The notes: generated by a model from the letters alone, not told the origin. A stretch of DNA of 64,000 nucleotides from Nibribacter ruber (GCF_009913235.1 NZ_CP047897.1:124001-188000); one strand, 5' to 3'; positions 26,097 through 36,016 are shown, counted from the stretch's first letter. Numbers and translations are program-made.

Positions 26097-27266
26097 ATGT
26101 TCAGATGGTGTTTTCTTCTGCTGTTTCTGGTCACGTTGGCGCTTTCTTTTCCCTTGCAGGCGCAACAGGTGGCCTTTGTGCCGTCGGCGCAGCAAGAGCA
26201 CTTGTTGGCAGCTATGCAGCAGTACCAGAAAATAGTGGAGAGCCAGGAGTGGGTTTCATTCCCCGGGGATGTCTGCGTGAAGCCTGGCACGGTAGACAAA
26301 TTGGTGCCCCGTCTCAGAAAGATGCTGTGCCTCACCCAGGACCTTGCTCAATGCTCTGCGGCAGATAGTAGTCTTTTTGATGAACCCCTAACGGCGGCGG
26401 TCAAGCGGTTTCAGAAACGGCACGGCCTGGCTCCAGACGGCGTAGTGGGCTGCCAGACCTTGACCGCCATGAATGTGTCACCCGCCCAGCGCCTGCGCCA
26501 AATTCAACTGAACCTGGCCCGCTGGCAGGATACCACTTATATGCAGCCAGCGGGCACTCCGTTGGTGGTGGTCAACATTCCAGACTTCCTTCTTCAGGTA
26601 ATCAATCAACATGGGCAAACCGTTTGGAGCACTCCCGTGATTGTGGGGCAACCCCAGAAGATGTACCAGACGGTGCCTCTGCACAGCAAAATAAGCTACC
26701 TGGTGGTACGCCCCACCTGGAACCTGCCCAAGAGTATCATCCAGCGGGAAATTATACCAGCAATTAGACGAGACGCAACCTATCTGGCTAAGAACAACAT
26801 GAGGTTGTACACAGAGGTGAAAGGCCACCTGGTGCCCATAGGAGTAAAGCAGGTGAACTGGAAGACCGTCGATGGCAGAAAGCTCACCATTATTCAAAGC
26901 CCAGGCCCTAAGAACGCGCTGGGGCAGCTCAAATTCATTTTCGCCAACCCGCATGACATTTATTTGCATGACACGCCGGTCAGGTCTTTGTTCAAGCATC
27001 CGGTGCGTACGTACAGTCATGGCTGCGTTCGCGTGCAGAATCCAGAAAAGCTGGCTTCGTTTCTGCTAAGTCCAGACTGGAACAAACCCCGTCCTTTTTC
27101 CTTGGCCCATGATACACGGGTGAATGAAAATGTATTCTTACCTAAGCCGGTGTCCATCCAGATCAGGTACTTTACCTGTTGGGTAGACGGACAGGGGATT
27201 TTGCAGTTCAGGGAGGATGTGTACGGGTTGGATCAAAGCGTGCTTGACCTGGCTACTCTGGAGTAG
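26097..27266 (+). CDS. L,D-transpeptidase with peptidoglycan-binding domain
   Basis: 389 residues from the ATG at 26097 (MFRWCFLLLF), which starts a signal peptide (ending LQAQ); an ATG at 26043 would add 18 residues. A peptidoglycan-binding helix bundle sits near 95-135 (DEPLTAAVKRFQKRHGL, PDGVVG). The YkuD catalytic domain follows, with IYLHDTP and the catalytic SHGCVRV (Cys310). The long spacing and size match YcbB-type enzymes, which form 3-3 cross-links between meso-DAP residues in peptidoglycan or attach proteins. Its 3' end overlaps the converging pseudouridine synthase gene by 14 bp. Confidence 0.9.
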   Translation: MFRWCFLLLFLVTLALSFPLQAQQVAFVPSAQQEHLLAAMQQYQKIVESQEWVSFPGDVCVKPGTVDKLVPRLRKMLCLTQDLAQCSAADSSLFDEPLTAAVKRFQKRHGLAPDGVVGCQTLTAMNVSPAQRLRQIQLNLARWQDTTYMQPAGTPLVVVNIPDFLLQVINQHGQTVWSTPVIVGQPQKMYQTVPLHSKISYLVVRPTWNLPKSIIQREIIPAIRRDATYLAKNNMRLYTEVKGHLVPIGVKQVNWKTVDGRKLTIIQSPGPKNALGQLKFIFANPHDIYLHDTPVRSLFKHPVRTYSHGCVRVQNPEKLASFLLSPDWNKPRPFSLAHDTRVNENVFLPKPVSIQIRYFTCWVDGQGILQFREDVYGLDQSVLDLATLE

Positions 27267-27996
27267 AAGGGGCAGCTCTTAGTTCTTCTTGCTCCTCCAT
27301 TACAGCCTCCCAACCGAACTCCCGGCACAGGCGGGCCATGTTATTTGGGAGCGGAGTTTTGATAGTAACTATCTGCCCCGTAAACGGATGCTCAAACGTG
27401 AGGGAGGCAGCATGCAGCAAGAGACTGGGACTGTTTAGCCTCTCCAGAAACATGAGGTTGTGGCGCCAGTCTCCGTGTTTTTTGTCTCCTATGATGTAGT
27501 GGCGGGCATGTGCGAAGTGCTTGCGGATCTGGTGCATTCTGCCGGTTTCTGGCTTTATTTTGACCAGGCTATACCGCGCCGTCTGGTACCGTCCAACGGG
27601 GATGGGAAGTTCTACCGTGGCCAGGCGCGTAAAATGGGTGACGGCCTCTTGCGCCTCCTTGTGCTGGTGGTCTTTGTCTGGCCTGATAGGGCTGTCAATG
27701 GTGCCGCTCTCAGGTGCGTACCCGCGTACTATGGCATAATAAGTTTTGTCTGGCTGGCGTTCTGCAAAAGCCTTGACCAGGGGAGCCGTGGCCTCGGGGC
27801 TTTTGGCGAATAACAGTACGCCAGAGGTGCCCCTGTCCAGCCGGTGCACCGCGTGCAGCCTATACCCTAACTGGTCCCGAAGCATCTGCAAGGCAAACTC
27901 CTTTTTCTCCTCTGCAATTCGGGTTCTGTGCACCAATAATCCGTTTGGTTTATGGATGGCCACGTAGTGCGCGTCTTCGTAAATTATCTCCAGCAA
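27253..27996 (-). CDS. truC: RluA-family pseudouridine synthase, TruC-like
   Basis: 247 residues. The catalytic motif HRLDRGTSGVLLFAKS holds the conserved Asp. The N-terminus IYEDAHYVAIHKPNGLLVHR and the RMHQIRKHFAHARHYIIGD segment match TruC, which makes pseudouridine 65 in tRNA. The closest codon is a TTG at 27996, and no ATG near the start fits the family, so the start is unusual but best. The 3' end overlaps the L,D-transpeptidase gene. Distinguishing TruC from other small RluA-type enzymes needs comparison; the symbol is moderately sure. Confidence 0.8.
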   Translation of the reverse strand: MLEIIYEDAHYVAIHKPNGLLVHRTRIAEEKKEFALQMLRDQLGYRLHAVHRLDRGTSGVLLFAKSPEATAPLVKAFAERQPDKTYYAIVRGYAPESGTIDSPIRPDKDHQHKEAQEAVTHFTRLATVELPIPVGRYQTARYSLVKIKPETGRMHQIRKHFAHARHYIIGDKKHGDWRHNLMFLERLNSPSLLLHAASLTFEHPFTGQIVTIKTPLPNNMARLCREFGWEAVMEEQEELRAAPSTPE

Positions 27997-28555
27997 AATT
28001 CAGTTTTTGAATGAGGAAAATTACTGAAAATATGCCAGACCAACGGTAGAATGGCCATGACCTCAGGACAATCTCTTTTGGCATAATTCATTCCCGATTT
28101 AGTGTAACCTTGCTTCTGGCTAGTCTTGAATGGGTTTATTGCTGAATGAAAAGGGTATGCCCTCTCCATAATCAACGGTTAGGTGGCAATGCCTTTAAGG
28201 TAAATAATTGTTATCAACCTTATCTCTGCCGGTGATTGTGACGGTGCCCGAATACTTACTAGCATGTGGGTGATGTTGGCAAGCATGCTAAACACCTAAT
28301 TGTTACTTCAGGCTATTATCAATATAGACTCTCAGTTGATGCCGTGGAGGAAGAATAAAGTTAGTTTTCTCTCCTTAATGAACGCCAATGGGTATTCAGA
28401 ACTGGAGGCTACCGTAAATTCATGGTAAAGTCAGATTGAGTAAAGCATAAAAAGAGGCGTCTCTTTGAAAAGACGCCTCTTTTAAGGTGTTCATGGTAAA
28501 TTCTATTTCCTCACAAAGTATACCCAATAACGGGAATCGCTTTTTAGAGAAGTAC
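27997..28555. other. Intergenic region, 559 bp
   Basis: No recognisable gene. Contains the upstream region of the TruC gene and, near the right, the terminator at 28450. A short leftward frame around 27984-28175 is without protein-like composition. Confidence 0.5.
28450..28483. terminator. Hairpin terminator
   Basis: AAAAGAGGCGTCT and AGACGCCTCTTTT form a perfect 13-bp stem, about 70 bp past the stop of the T9SS protein gene. Confidence 0.85.
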
Positions 28556-30052
28556 CTAATGTATGGAATGTACCATTCTGGTGGTTACGGTGCCAGACTC
28601 TGTGGTCAATCTTATGAAATACAGACCGGGAGAAAGGCTAGCTCCATCAATTGGAAGGGTTATCTCTGTTCCTTTGGTTGCCCGGCCGTTTCCTAAAGGT
28701 CTAATTTTAACTCCTCTGCTGTCATATAGGCTGGCAGCGTAGTGAGAGTTTTGCAGAAGCGAGAACCTAAGGGTGGCGGTGGAGGAGAAAGGATTTGGAA
28801 ATGCCTGGAGACCGGTTAAGTGCGTATTCTTTCCTGAGTTCCAGTCTAAATTTCCGGTCACTACAGACGCAGGATCGGTTACCAATACACCCGCTGCCTT
28901 CCAATCAGTTGTGCTCACATCAGTGGCAATGATGACTGATTCTGTGCCGTGGTTGGCTTTGGTGCTGCTGGCGTAGTTGTACATTCCCTTGAGCAGGGTG
29001 TTGGCAGGACCAAAAGAGATAGTACCAATTGCCGACTCTTTATACAAGATGTCTCCGCCGCTCTCATGCGAGGTATACACCACTCTGATTCTGCCTATGG
29101 TTTCATTGAGAAGCACAATGGGCCGAGTGCCCTCCAATTCTGTGACTTGATAGGGACTGTCCCAGGTTCCGTTCGGACGGCGCACTAACAAGGCTAGCTT
29201 GTCATACCCAGGAGTGTCATATCCGGTCTTCACGGCGCAGTACAGGGTGCCATCACTGGCCACTGCCATGTTGATGTGATCATCCGCGAAGCCAGCACCT
29301 ACGTGCTGGGCATACTGAGAAGCGGGTAACTCATCCTCAGACCAGGTAGTAGGACTTGCCCCGGTAATGTGCGTTTTCATACCGAACGATTCTGTTCTCT
29401 GGTTACTCCAGAAGACCGCTATTTTGTTTTGCGTGGGCAACGCGATAATGCCGCAGATGTCATCTTCGGCTATGCGGGAAGCAACCACTATGGGATCGCT
29501 CCAAGTGCTGTATGGACTGTCACTCCAGCGTACGTTCATTTCGCCGGGGGTGTCATAGGCAATCCACATCCTTCCGGCGTTGTCAATGTCCAGCGTGGCT
29601 GTTTCGCCGCCCTGGCCTAAGGTGAAGGCGGCTCTGGCGGTCCGCTGGCTCCAGAGTTTGTAATTTGAGGCAGCGGCATCATATTCCAGAGAATAAAGAT
29701 AGGATTCATTGTCGCCTCTGTATAAAAGTACATGGACTACCTCTCCCACCACCTTGCAGTCTACCCGTGCCAGGGCACCCGCAGAAACGGTCAGCATTTT
29801 GGACCAGGTGGTGCCGTCCAATTTCCAGAGAAAGGTGCCTTCCTCGTTGGCCAAGATTGTCCAGAACTTGCCCGCATGGGACCATATTTTAGATTGAGGC
29901 TTGTCGGCCGTGTTGGTAGATATTGGCAAAGGAGTCAGGCTGGTCACCGATTTGTATTCCCCATCACCTAAGGGGAGTGTGGTAATTTGGGCGACTGCCT
30001 TAAAACCAATAAGCACTGAAAGTACTAAAATAAAAAGTAGATTTTTCTTCAT
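28556..30052 (-). CDS. Secreted beta-rich protein with T9SS C-terminal sorting domain
   Basis: 498 residues. Signal peptide (MKKNLLFILVLSVLIGFKAVAQ). The middle (about 30-385) is beta-strand repeats of sialidase/BNR-like type with Trp and Asp-box-like turns (WTILANEEGTFLW, VRWSDSPYSTWSDPI, AVFWSNQ), suggesting a propeller. The last 80 residues form a type IX sorting domain (LQAFPNPFSSTATLRFSL ... LYDSRGVKIRPL ... SPGLYFIRL). It is therefore probably exported across the outer membrane by T9SS and either released or anchored. Substrate or binding partner unknown; no catalytic residues recognised. Confidence 0.85.
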   Translation of the reverse strand: MKKNLLFILVLSVLIGFKAVAQITTLPLGDGEYKSVTSLTPLPISTNTADKPQSKIWSHAGKFWTILANEEGTFLWKLDGTTWSKMLTVSAGALARVDCKVVGEVVHVLLYRGDNESYLYSLEYDAAASNYKLWSQRTARAAFTLGQGGETATLDIDNAGRMWIAYDTPGEMNVRWSDSPYSTWSDPIVVASRIAEDDICGIIALPTQNKIAVFWSNQRTESFGMKTHITGASPTTWSEDELPASQYAQHVGAGFADDHINMAVASDGTLYCAVKTGYDTPGYDKLALLVRRPNGTWDSPYQVTELEGTRPIVLLNETIGRIRVVYTSHESGGDILYKESAIGTISFGPANTLLKGMYNYASSTKANHGTESVIIATDVSTTDWKAAGVLVTDPASVVTGNLDWNSGKNTHLTGLQAFPNPFSSTATLRFSLLQNSHYAASLYDSRGVKIRPLGNGRATKGTEITLPIDGASLSPGLYFIRLTTESGTVTTRMVHSIH

Positions 30053-31003
30053 TCCACATGCGTTGAGTAGTCAAACACCGGTCTCGCTTCCATCTGCTGG
30101 TGCAAAGTCCTTCGGGTGGAGGCTATGGCACACAGTAATCAGGTGGACGCCTTTTCACAATTCCATGAAGCCGTACGCAAGCAGATTTGCAAGCCATAGG
30201 CGCTGTAGGGCGGTAACTGGTAATAAGAAGGTGGTAAGCAGAATAAAGGGTACTGAGAACAGAGGGTATTCTCACTTTCGTGCAAGGAGTATACGTGTTG
30301 TAAGCCAGCCGGTTTAATTTAGAAGAGCTCCATTTTCCTTACACTTGTGGGGTAATGTAGGCAGCTGTCTGTCAGATTTACGGCTGGGTTACTTTAAGTG
30401 TGAGCTGGTAAAAGTGGGGAAAAGTAGGTTTGCTGATTTTCTGCCATCTACACGTTTTGGAACCCAATTGTCTTGGGTAACTTTTCATGGGAGTCTTGTA
30501 ACCGCTTAAGAAATCAAACCACTATAAGATATGGGGATTCCCGAATGAGATACATAGGATGAAGTTAGGACTTTAATAGGAGAGTGCAGCGAAAGCATAG
30601 ATATTACAAAGCGCTTAGAAAGATTTAAACCCGCTCAAACATCAGCTCAAGCGGGTTTTGAAAGTTAGTTTGCCTTCTAGGGAATTGAAATTTAGAACCT
30701 TATCTCCAGAATTTTAGGCACTTTGAAAGTCCATTGGAATGAGAAGCGGCCTTCCTGTAAGAGAGTCGCCATTTGATGAACCTTGTAAACAAACCTTAAT
30801 CAGGGCGCTGTAAGGGGTAATGTTTGGTTCCAATTAAAACAATGGACAGTAAAACCCTTTAGCAAGAAGAATCCTTAGTTGTAAAATTATACTGTCTACG
30901 CTAAGAATGAACAATCAAAGGTCATTAGGCAACGTCAACTATTAACGTGAATGAGAGCAATCATCCGCCTTTTAGGAGGAGCAGTTTCTCTATAATTTTA
31001 TTG
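30053..31003. other. Intergenic region, 951 bp, apparently non-coding
   Basis: The longest gap in the window. No frame here looks like a protein and no RNA gene was recognised. It contains one hairpin at 30627-30658. A small RNA cannot be excluded, since the hairpin could be its terminator. Confidence 0.45.
30627..30658. terminator. Hairpin terminator without an obvious gene
   Basis: AAACCCGCT and AGCGGGTTT form a stem with a 14-base loop in the middle of the long gap, more than 340 bp from the nearest gene end. No upstream open frame explains it on either strand. Confidence 0.5.
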
Positions 31004-32377
31004 CTACAGGGAGATTTCTATTGTTTGGTTTCTGGTAGGAATGACACAATCCCAACCCAAAGTTTCCTTTAGTTTTTTCTGAAATGCCAGTGTGGCGGTT
31101 GGTTCTCCATGTACCAGAAAAACCTGGTCGGGTGTCTCTTTTAACTCACTTAGCCAGTCTATCAGTTCTGCTTGGTCTGCATGCCCAGAGAGGCCTTCCA
31201 AGGAGAAAACCTCGGCACGTACAGGGTAGTGGTTGCCGTAGATTTTAATCTCTTTGGCGCCTTCTTCCAATTGCCGGCCCCGGGTGCCTTCTGCCTGGTA
31301 CCCCGTCAAGAGAATGGTGGTAGCCGGGTCCTCGGCGTATTTTGTGAGATAGGTAAGAATACGCCCGCCGGTGACCATGCCGCTGCCAGCAATAACAATC
31401 TTGGGCTCTTTTTTGTCAATGATTTCCCAGGTTTCGCGGTAAGAGGTGACAATCCTGAAATCCTCACACATTTGCAGGCAGTCTTCTGGAGATAACTTGT
31501 GCCAGGGCTGGGCCTGGTAGAAAACCTTTAACACATCTGCCCCCATGGGCGTGTCTAGAATAATAGGCACGCGGTCTATTTTATTTTCTTTTTTAAGCTG
31601 CCAAAGCAGGTGCATTAAGGATTGCGCCCGCTCTACGGCAAAGCTGGGAATGAGCAAGGTGCCTTTTTTTTGCAGGGTGTGACGTACAAGGTCAGCCAAC
31701 CGTTGTTTGGTGTATTCTTTTGGGTGCAGGCGGTCTCCGTAGGTGCTTTCCAGTAGTAGTATATCAGACTTTTCAGGTTTTTGAGGAGGATGTAACAATA
31801 GGTCATTGGGTCTGCCAATGTCACCGGAAAAGACAATGCGCTTGCCGGCTACCTCCAATTCAATGAAGGTGGCACCCAGTAGGTGCCCATTGTACCTGAA
31901 CCGGCACTGCACGTTGTCGGCTAGGGGAATCCAATGATCCAAAGGTTTCATCCGGAACCACTTTAGCGTCTTCTCTACGTCTTTTAAATCATAGAAGGCC
32001 AAGGCAGGATGGTGCTTGGAGTAACCGTTCTCATTGGCCTGCTTGGCTTCCTCCTCCTGTATTTTGGCAGTGTCTTTTAAGATGATGGTGGCAATGTCAA
32101 GAGTAGGGTCTGTGCCCCAAATTTCTCCTCTAAATCCCCGTTTCACTAGCCTGGGCAAGTAGCCAGTATGGTCAAGATGGGCGTGGGTGAGCAACACCAG
32201 GTCAATTTCTTCTGGAGGGAAGGCAGGTGGTTCCCAGTTTAGCAGTCTTAGCTCCTTTAACCCTTGAAAAAGGCCACAGTCAATTAAAATGTTCTTGCCA
32301 GGTACCCTAAGCAGGTACTTGGACCCGGTAACGGTGCCGGCGGCCCCTAGAAATTGAAGAGAGATGGCAGTTTCCAT
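31004..32377 (-). CDS. Beta-CASP metallo-beta-lactamase-fold nuclease
   Basis: 457 residues. The metal-binding THAHLDHTGYL holds His65, His67, Asp69 and His70; further ligands lie in YNGHLLGATF and FSGDIGRP. The beta-CASP insert shows LESTYGDRLH, TLLIPSFAVERAQ and the C-terminal SGSGMVTGGRILTYL and SGHADQAEL. The length and motifs fit the bacterial 'MBL-fold RNA specificity' proteins related to CPSF-73/YSH1, which cut RNA. It is the last gene of an operon with a P-type ATPase and an ATP-cone nuclease (spacings 8-10 bp). The specific RNA target is unknown. Confidence 0.88.
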   Translation of the reverse strand: METAISLQFLGAAGTVTGSKYLLRVPGKNILIDCGLFQGLKELRLLNWEPPAFPPEEIDLVLLTHAHLDHTGYLPRLVKRGFRGEIWGTDPTLDIATIILKDTAKIQEEEAKQANENGYSKHHPALAFYDLKDVEKTLKWFRMKPLDHWIPLADNVQCRFRYNGHLLGATFIELEVAGKRIVFSGDIGRPNDLLLHPPQKPEKSDILLLESTYGDRLHPKEYTKQRLADLVRHTLQKKGTLLIPSFAVERAQSLMHLLWQLKKENKIDRVPIILDTPMGADVLKVFYQAQPWHKLSPEDCLQMCEDFRIVTSYRETWEIIDKKEPKIVIAGSGMVTGGRILTYLTKYAEDPATTILLTGYQAEGTRGRQLEEGAKEIKIYGNHYPVRAEVFSLEGLSGHADQAELIDWLSELKETPDQVFLVHGEPTATLAFQKKLKETLGWDCVIPTRNQTIEISL

Positions 32378-32387
32378 GGTGTTGGTT

Positions 32388-33251
32388 TTATTTGTTAACG
32401 AGGGTTGTGTGCTGTAGGCTAAAAGCCTCTAGCATGATGCGTTTCAGCCTTTCCGGGCCAATTCCTAAGTCTTCCAGAATGCCCGGGTTATCGCATAGTT
32501 CGCGGCTGAGCACCAGTTTTTCTTCTAGCAGGCGTTGTTTCTCTGCGTGGGTAAGCGTGGTGAGGCTGGTAAGCGGATGGATGCCGCTGTGTTCCACCAG
32601 CTCCTTGAGGCCCTTCCCGTTTGGGTAGTTCCAGCCAAGCAGATGGAGTCCGGCACAGCGCCCGTACGTAATGGCGTCTTGTGAGAAGCGGGTGTTGGTG
32701 ACAATCCAGCCTTGGTAAAACATCTTTTTGTTGCCAGCCTTCTTTAGAAGTTCAGCTTCCACGTCTTTGAACCTAGAATTGATGTACAGCGGAATTTTTA
32801 CATTACATTGGTAGCTAGGCAGGTTATGGAATTTGCATTCAATGAAAAACTGCTGGTTTCCCTTGGTGGCGATCACATCAATTTCATGGGTAACGCAATG
32901 GCCTCTCATAATCTGGCTCACCACCACGTCAAATCCCTGGTAACGCATTAAGGCGCCTACAAACCGCTCAAAGGCGAAGCCGGTGGGCCCCAACTCCATG
33001 ATAGCCGATTTAAGTTTGTAGCGGGCCGCCAAAGCACCGGGCTTTGTTTTAAGAAGTGAGAACGCTTTCTTGTAAATTCTTTTGGTGGACATGCCCGGGT
33101 AAAGTTCGCTCTCTACCTGACTTATGATGTCTTCAATAACCGCCTCGCTGGCACCGGCCCCGTGGAGGGACTTCTTTAACTTTTGGTACGAGAAGGGCGC
33201 TGTCTCTCCAGAGGACTTTGTGATGAAAATTTCTGATCTGGGTGTAGCCAT
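32388..33251 (-). CDS. ATP-cone fused to a Mrr-like restriction-endonuclease domain
   Basis: 287 residues from the ATG at 33251, which starts 8 bp after the ATPase stop; the longer frame overlaps the ATPase gene. The N-terminus (about 1-90) is an ATP-cone, as in ribonucleotide reductase regulators (IFITKSSGETAPFSYQKLKK, GMSTKRIYKKAF, LKSAIMELGPTGFAFE). It continues into a PD-(D/E)xK nuclease domain with HEIDVIA and FFIECKFH, giving catalytic Asp125 and Glu138/Lys140. An ATP-sensing nuclease is implied, with DNA or RNA as target. Similar ATP-cone/REase proteins occur next to MBL-fold and stress genes in other bacteria. Part of the ATPase/nuclease operon. Confidence 0.82.
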   Translation of the reverse strand: MATPRSEIFITKSSGETAPFSYQKLKKSLHGAGASEAVIEDIISQVESELYPGMSTKRIYKKAFSLLKTKPGALAARYKLKSAIMELGPTGFAFERFVGALMRYQGFDVVVSQIMRGHCVTHEIDVIATKGNQQFFIECKFHNLPSYQCNVKIPLYINSRFKDVEAELLKKAGNKKMFYQGWIVTNTRFSQDAITYGRCAGLHLLGWNYPNGKGLKELVEHSGIHPLTSLTTLTHAEKQRLLEEKLVLSRELCDNPGILEDLGIGPERLKRIMLEAFSLQHTTLVNK

Positions 33252-33259
33252 TGGGTAAT

Positions 33260-36016
33260 CTACAAAATAATGTGGAGCTTTCTTACCAGATAAATAAGGA
33301 AGAAGGAAAGCAGACTGAACCCTCCCATGACGGCCACTTGCGGTAGGCTGACGGGCAGCAGAGCCAAGGCCTGCGCTACTGTAGGTACCAGGTAAACAGC
33401 CCCTAAAACCGCGAAGCACAGTAGGAGTGCATACCAGATGTAAGCGTTGGTGAATACTTCATTTTTAAAGAAGTTGCCTTTGGTGTTGCCCATATTAAAG
33501 ACATGCCACAGCTGGCATAAAATTAAAGTGAGAAACAGGATATTGTTAGCGTACCCTTCTGCTGGAATTTGGCCCCGGCCCACCAACCACAGACTTAAGA
33601 ACACCGCCCCCAGCACGCAGCCCGCAATAACCACGGCATACACCACCAAAGCCACCCAATGTGAATTTTGAAGGATAGGCTCGCCAAGGGCACGAGGTTG
33701 TTGTTGCATGATAGCCGGGTGGCCGGGGCTGGCACCCAAGGCAAGGGCCGGCAGCACGTCTGTAATCAGATTGATGAATAGAATCTGGATGGGGAGCAGC
33801 TGAAAAGACCAGCCCAGCAGGGAAACAAGCGTGACCACCAGAAGCTCGCTTAAATTGCAGGAGAGCATGAAAACCACAAACTTTCTGATGTTGTCAAAGA
33901 TTATGCGCCCTTGCCACAAAGCCACTACAATGGACGGGAAGGCGTCATCCTGTAAAATCATATCTGCTGCCTCCTGTGCTACTTGCGTGCCCCGTATCCC
34001 CATGGCGATGCCTATGTCTGCCTTTTTGAGGGCGGGGGCGTCATTGACACCGTCACCGGTCATGCCCACCACCAGCTGGTTTTCCTGCAAAAGGGATACA
34101 AGATCCAATTTCTGTTTGGGGCTTACCCGGGCAAAGATGGAGGCGCTAAGCCAGTCTTTTTTCTGCCAGTCGGTTAGCCGGGCGTAGTCTGGCATTTGAG
34201 CGCCTAACACTACTTGTACCGCTTGGCCTGGTGCCACAATCCCTACGCGCCCGGCAATATTGCGGGCAGTGGCTGGATGGTCTCCTGTAATCATTTTCAC
34301 TGAAATACCAGCAGACCGGCACTCCTCTAGCGCTTGCTTTACATCCTCGCGCGGCGGATCCAGAAGACCTGCTAAGCCTAGAAATACCAGATTCTCCATA
34401 AAAAGGTCTTTGGTATTGGAGGTTTCCTTATACGCGAAGGCCAGAATTTTCAACCCCTCATTGGCTACCTGCTCTTCTTTTTCTTGCCAGCTTTCACGGT
34501 CTGAGGAGGTGAGCAAAACTAGTTGCCCGTCTAGTAATTGGTAGGTGCATCGGGCCAGCAACTCCTCCAGGGCCCCCTTCGCATAGATAATTCCCTTGCC
34601 CTCTTGTTGGTGTAGCGTGCCCATGATTTTTGTTTCTGAGGTGAAGGATTCTTCCGCTACCTTGGGGAAGGTTCTTCTCAGGCTGTCCGCATCCTGACCA
34701 GCAGCATAAACCAGTTTCAAGAGGCCAACTTCTACGGGGTCTCCAATTTCCTTTTCCTCTCCGTTGAGGATATGGTAGCTAGCGGTATTGCACAGGGCGC
34801 AACAATGCAACAGATGTTGAAAATTAAGGCTGTTTTGCAGTTGGTTTGGGCTAGACAAGAACTGAAGGCTAGCGTGCAGCGCGTCTACTTTCACAGTGGC
34901 CTGCGCACCGGGCATCAGTATGGAATCTACTTCAATTTTATTTTTGGTAAGGGTGCCTGTTTTGTCTGTGCAGATTACATTGGTGCCGCCCAGCGTCTCC
35001 ACCGCCGACAGCTTCTTGACAATGACGTTGTGCCTGGTCATTCTAAGCATTCCCTGCGCCAGGGCCAAGGTCACCACAATGCTTAAGCCTTCTGGGATGG
35101 CGGCCACGGCCAAGGCAATGGCTGTGGCGAGGCTCTCCATCCAAGGGCGGTCTTGCAGGAGGCCAGCTACCATCACAAGAACGCACAAGGCCAGGGTGAT
35201 TTTTATGAGTTTGTGGCTGAAGGTTTCCAGCTTCTTTTCCAGCGGGGTGGCGGCCTGCTCAGCTTGCTGGACCATGCTGGCAATCTGGCCCAACTCAGTT
35301 TGCATGCCGGTGCCGGTCACTAGCGCGCGGGCGTTGCCTTTGGTGACAAAGCTACCTTTATACGCCATGTTGCTTCTTTCTGCCAGAGGTTGCTCTGCCG
35401 GCAGATTTGCTGGTTGTTTGGGCGTGGGCAGAGACTCGCCCGTCAACGCAGACTCATTGACCTCTAACTGTACGCAAAGGAAAAGGCGCGCGTCGGCTGA
35501 GACCATGTCACCCGCCTCCAGAAACAGGATATCGCCGGGTACCAGATGCTCTGAGGATATTTCCTGCAACCGACCGCTGCGCATTACTTTGGCTGGCACC
35601 AATGCCATTTTGCGCAAGGATTCCATGGACTTTTCTGCGTTGTATTCCATGAAGAAGCCAATGGCCGCGTTGATTACTGTGACAATGAGAATGGCCGACC
35701 CGTCCAGCCATTCCCCTAGGAAAAAGGACAGCGCCGCCGCCGCCAGTGACAGGTAGGTGATAGGGCTGGTAAATTGGTGGAGAATAAGGAGGAGGACGCT
35801 TTTGGGTTTCTGGCTTTTTACCTGGTTGATGCCCCATTTTTGTTGGCGGTCTGCAATTTCCTCTGACCGCAACCCTGTCTCCAAATCGGTTGCCAAGGAT
35901 TGCACTAACTGTTCTACGGACACCGCATGCGGAAGAGAAAGGTCCGACTCTGCAACTTGGTCCTTCATTGGGTTTGTTTCTCCATAAGTGCCGTCAAAGC
36001 GTTGTAACTCATTCAT
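33260..36016 (-). CDS. Ca2+-type cation P-type ATPase
   Basis: 918 residues, the usual length. N-terminal cation ATPase domain, then TM helices, actuator motif LTGESLPTPK, TM4 motif IPEGLSIVVT (as in Ca2+ pumps), the phosphorylated Asp351 in CTDKTGTLTKN, nucleotide domain, hinge MTGDGVNDAPALKKADIG and six C-terminal helices. The PEGL motif favours Ca2+ (or Mn2+) export across the inner membrane. First gene of an operon: the ATP-cone nuclease starts 8 bp after it and the beta-CASP nuclease follows. There is no metal-binding N-terminal CxxC, unlike copper or zinc pumps. Confidence 0.92.
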   Translation of the reverse strand: MNELQRFDGTYGETNPMKDQVAESDLSLPHAVSVEQLVQSLATDLETGLRSEEIADRQQKWGINQVKSQKPKSVLLLILHQFTSPITYLSLAAAALSFFLGEWLDGSAILIVTVINAAIGFFMEYNAEKSMESLRKMALVPAKVMRSGRLQEISSEHLVPGDILFLEAGDMVSADARLFLCVQLEVNESALTGESLPTPKQPANLPAEQPLAERSNMAYKGSFVTKGNARALVTGTGMQTELGQIASMVQQAEQAATPLEKKLETFSHKLIKITLALCVLVMVAGLLQDRPWMESLATAIALAVAAIPEGLSIVVTLALAQGMLRMTRHNVIVKKLSAVETLGGTNVICTDKTGTLTKNKIEVDSILMPGAQATVKVDALHASLQFLSSPNQLQNSLNFQHLLHCCALCNTASYHILNGEEKEIGDPVEVGLLKLVYAAGQDADSLRRTFPKVAEESFTSETKIMGTLHQQEGKGIIYAKGALEELLARCTYQLLDGQLVLLTSSDRESWQEKEEQVANEGLKILAFAYKETSNTKDLFMENLVFLGLAGLLDPPREDVKQALEECRSAGISVKMITGDHPATARNIAGRVGIVAPGQAVQVVLGAQMPDYARLTDWQKKDWLSASIFARVSPKQKLDLVSLLQENQLVVGMTGDGVNDAPALKKADIGIAMGIRGTQVAQEAADMILQDDAFPSIVVALWQGRIIFDNIRKFVVFMLSCNLSELLVVTLVSLLGWSFQLLPIQILFINLITDVLPALALGASPGHPAIMQQQPRALGEPILQNSHWVALVVYAVVIAGCVLGAVFLSLWLVGRGQIPAEGYANNILFLTLILCQLWHVFNMGNTKGNFFKNEVFTNAYIWYALLLCFAVLGAVYLVPTVAQALALLPVSLPQVAVMGGFSLLSFFLIYLVRKLHIIL

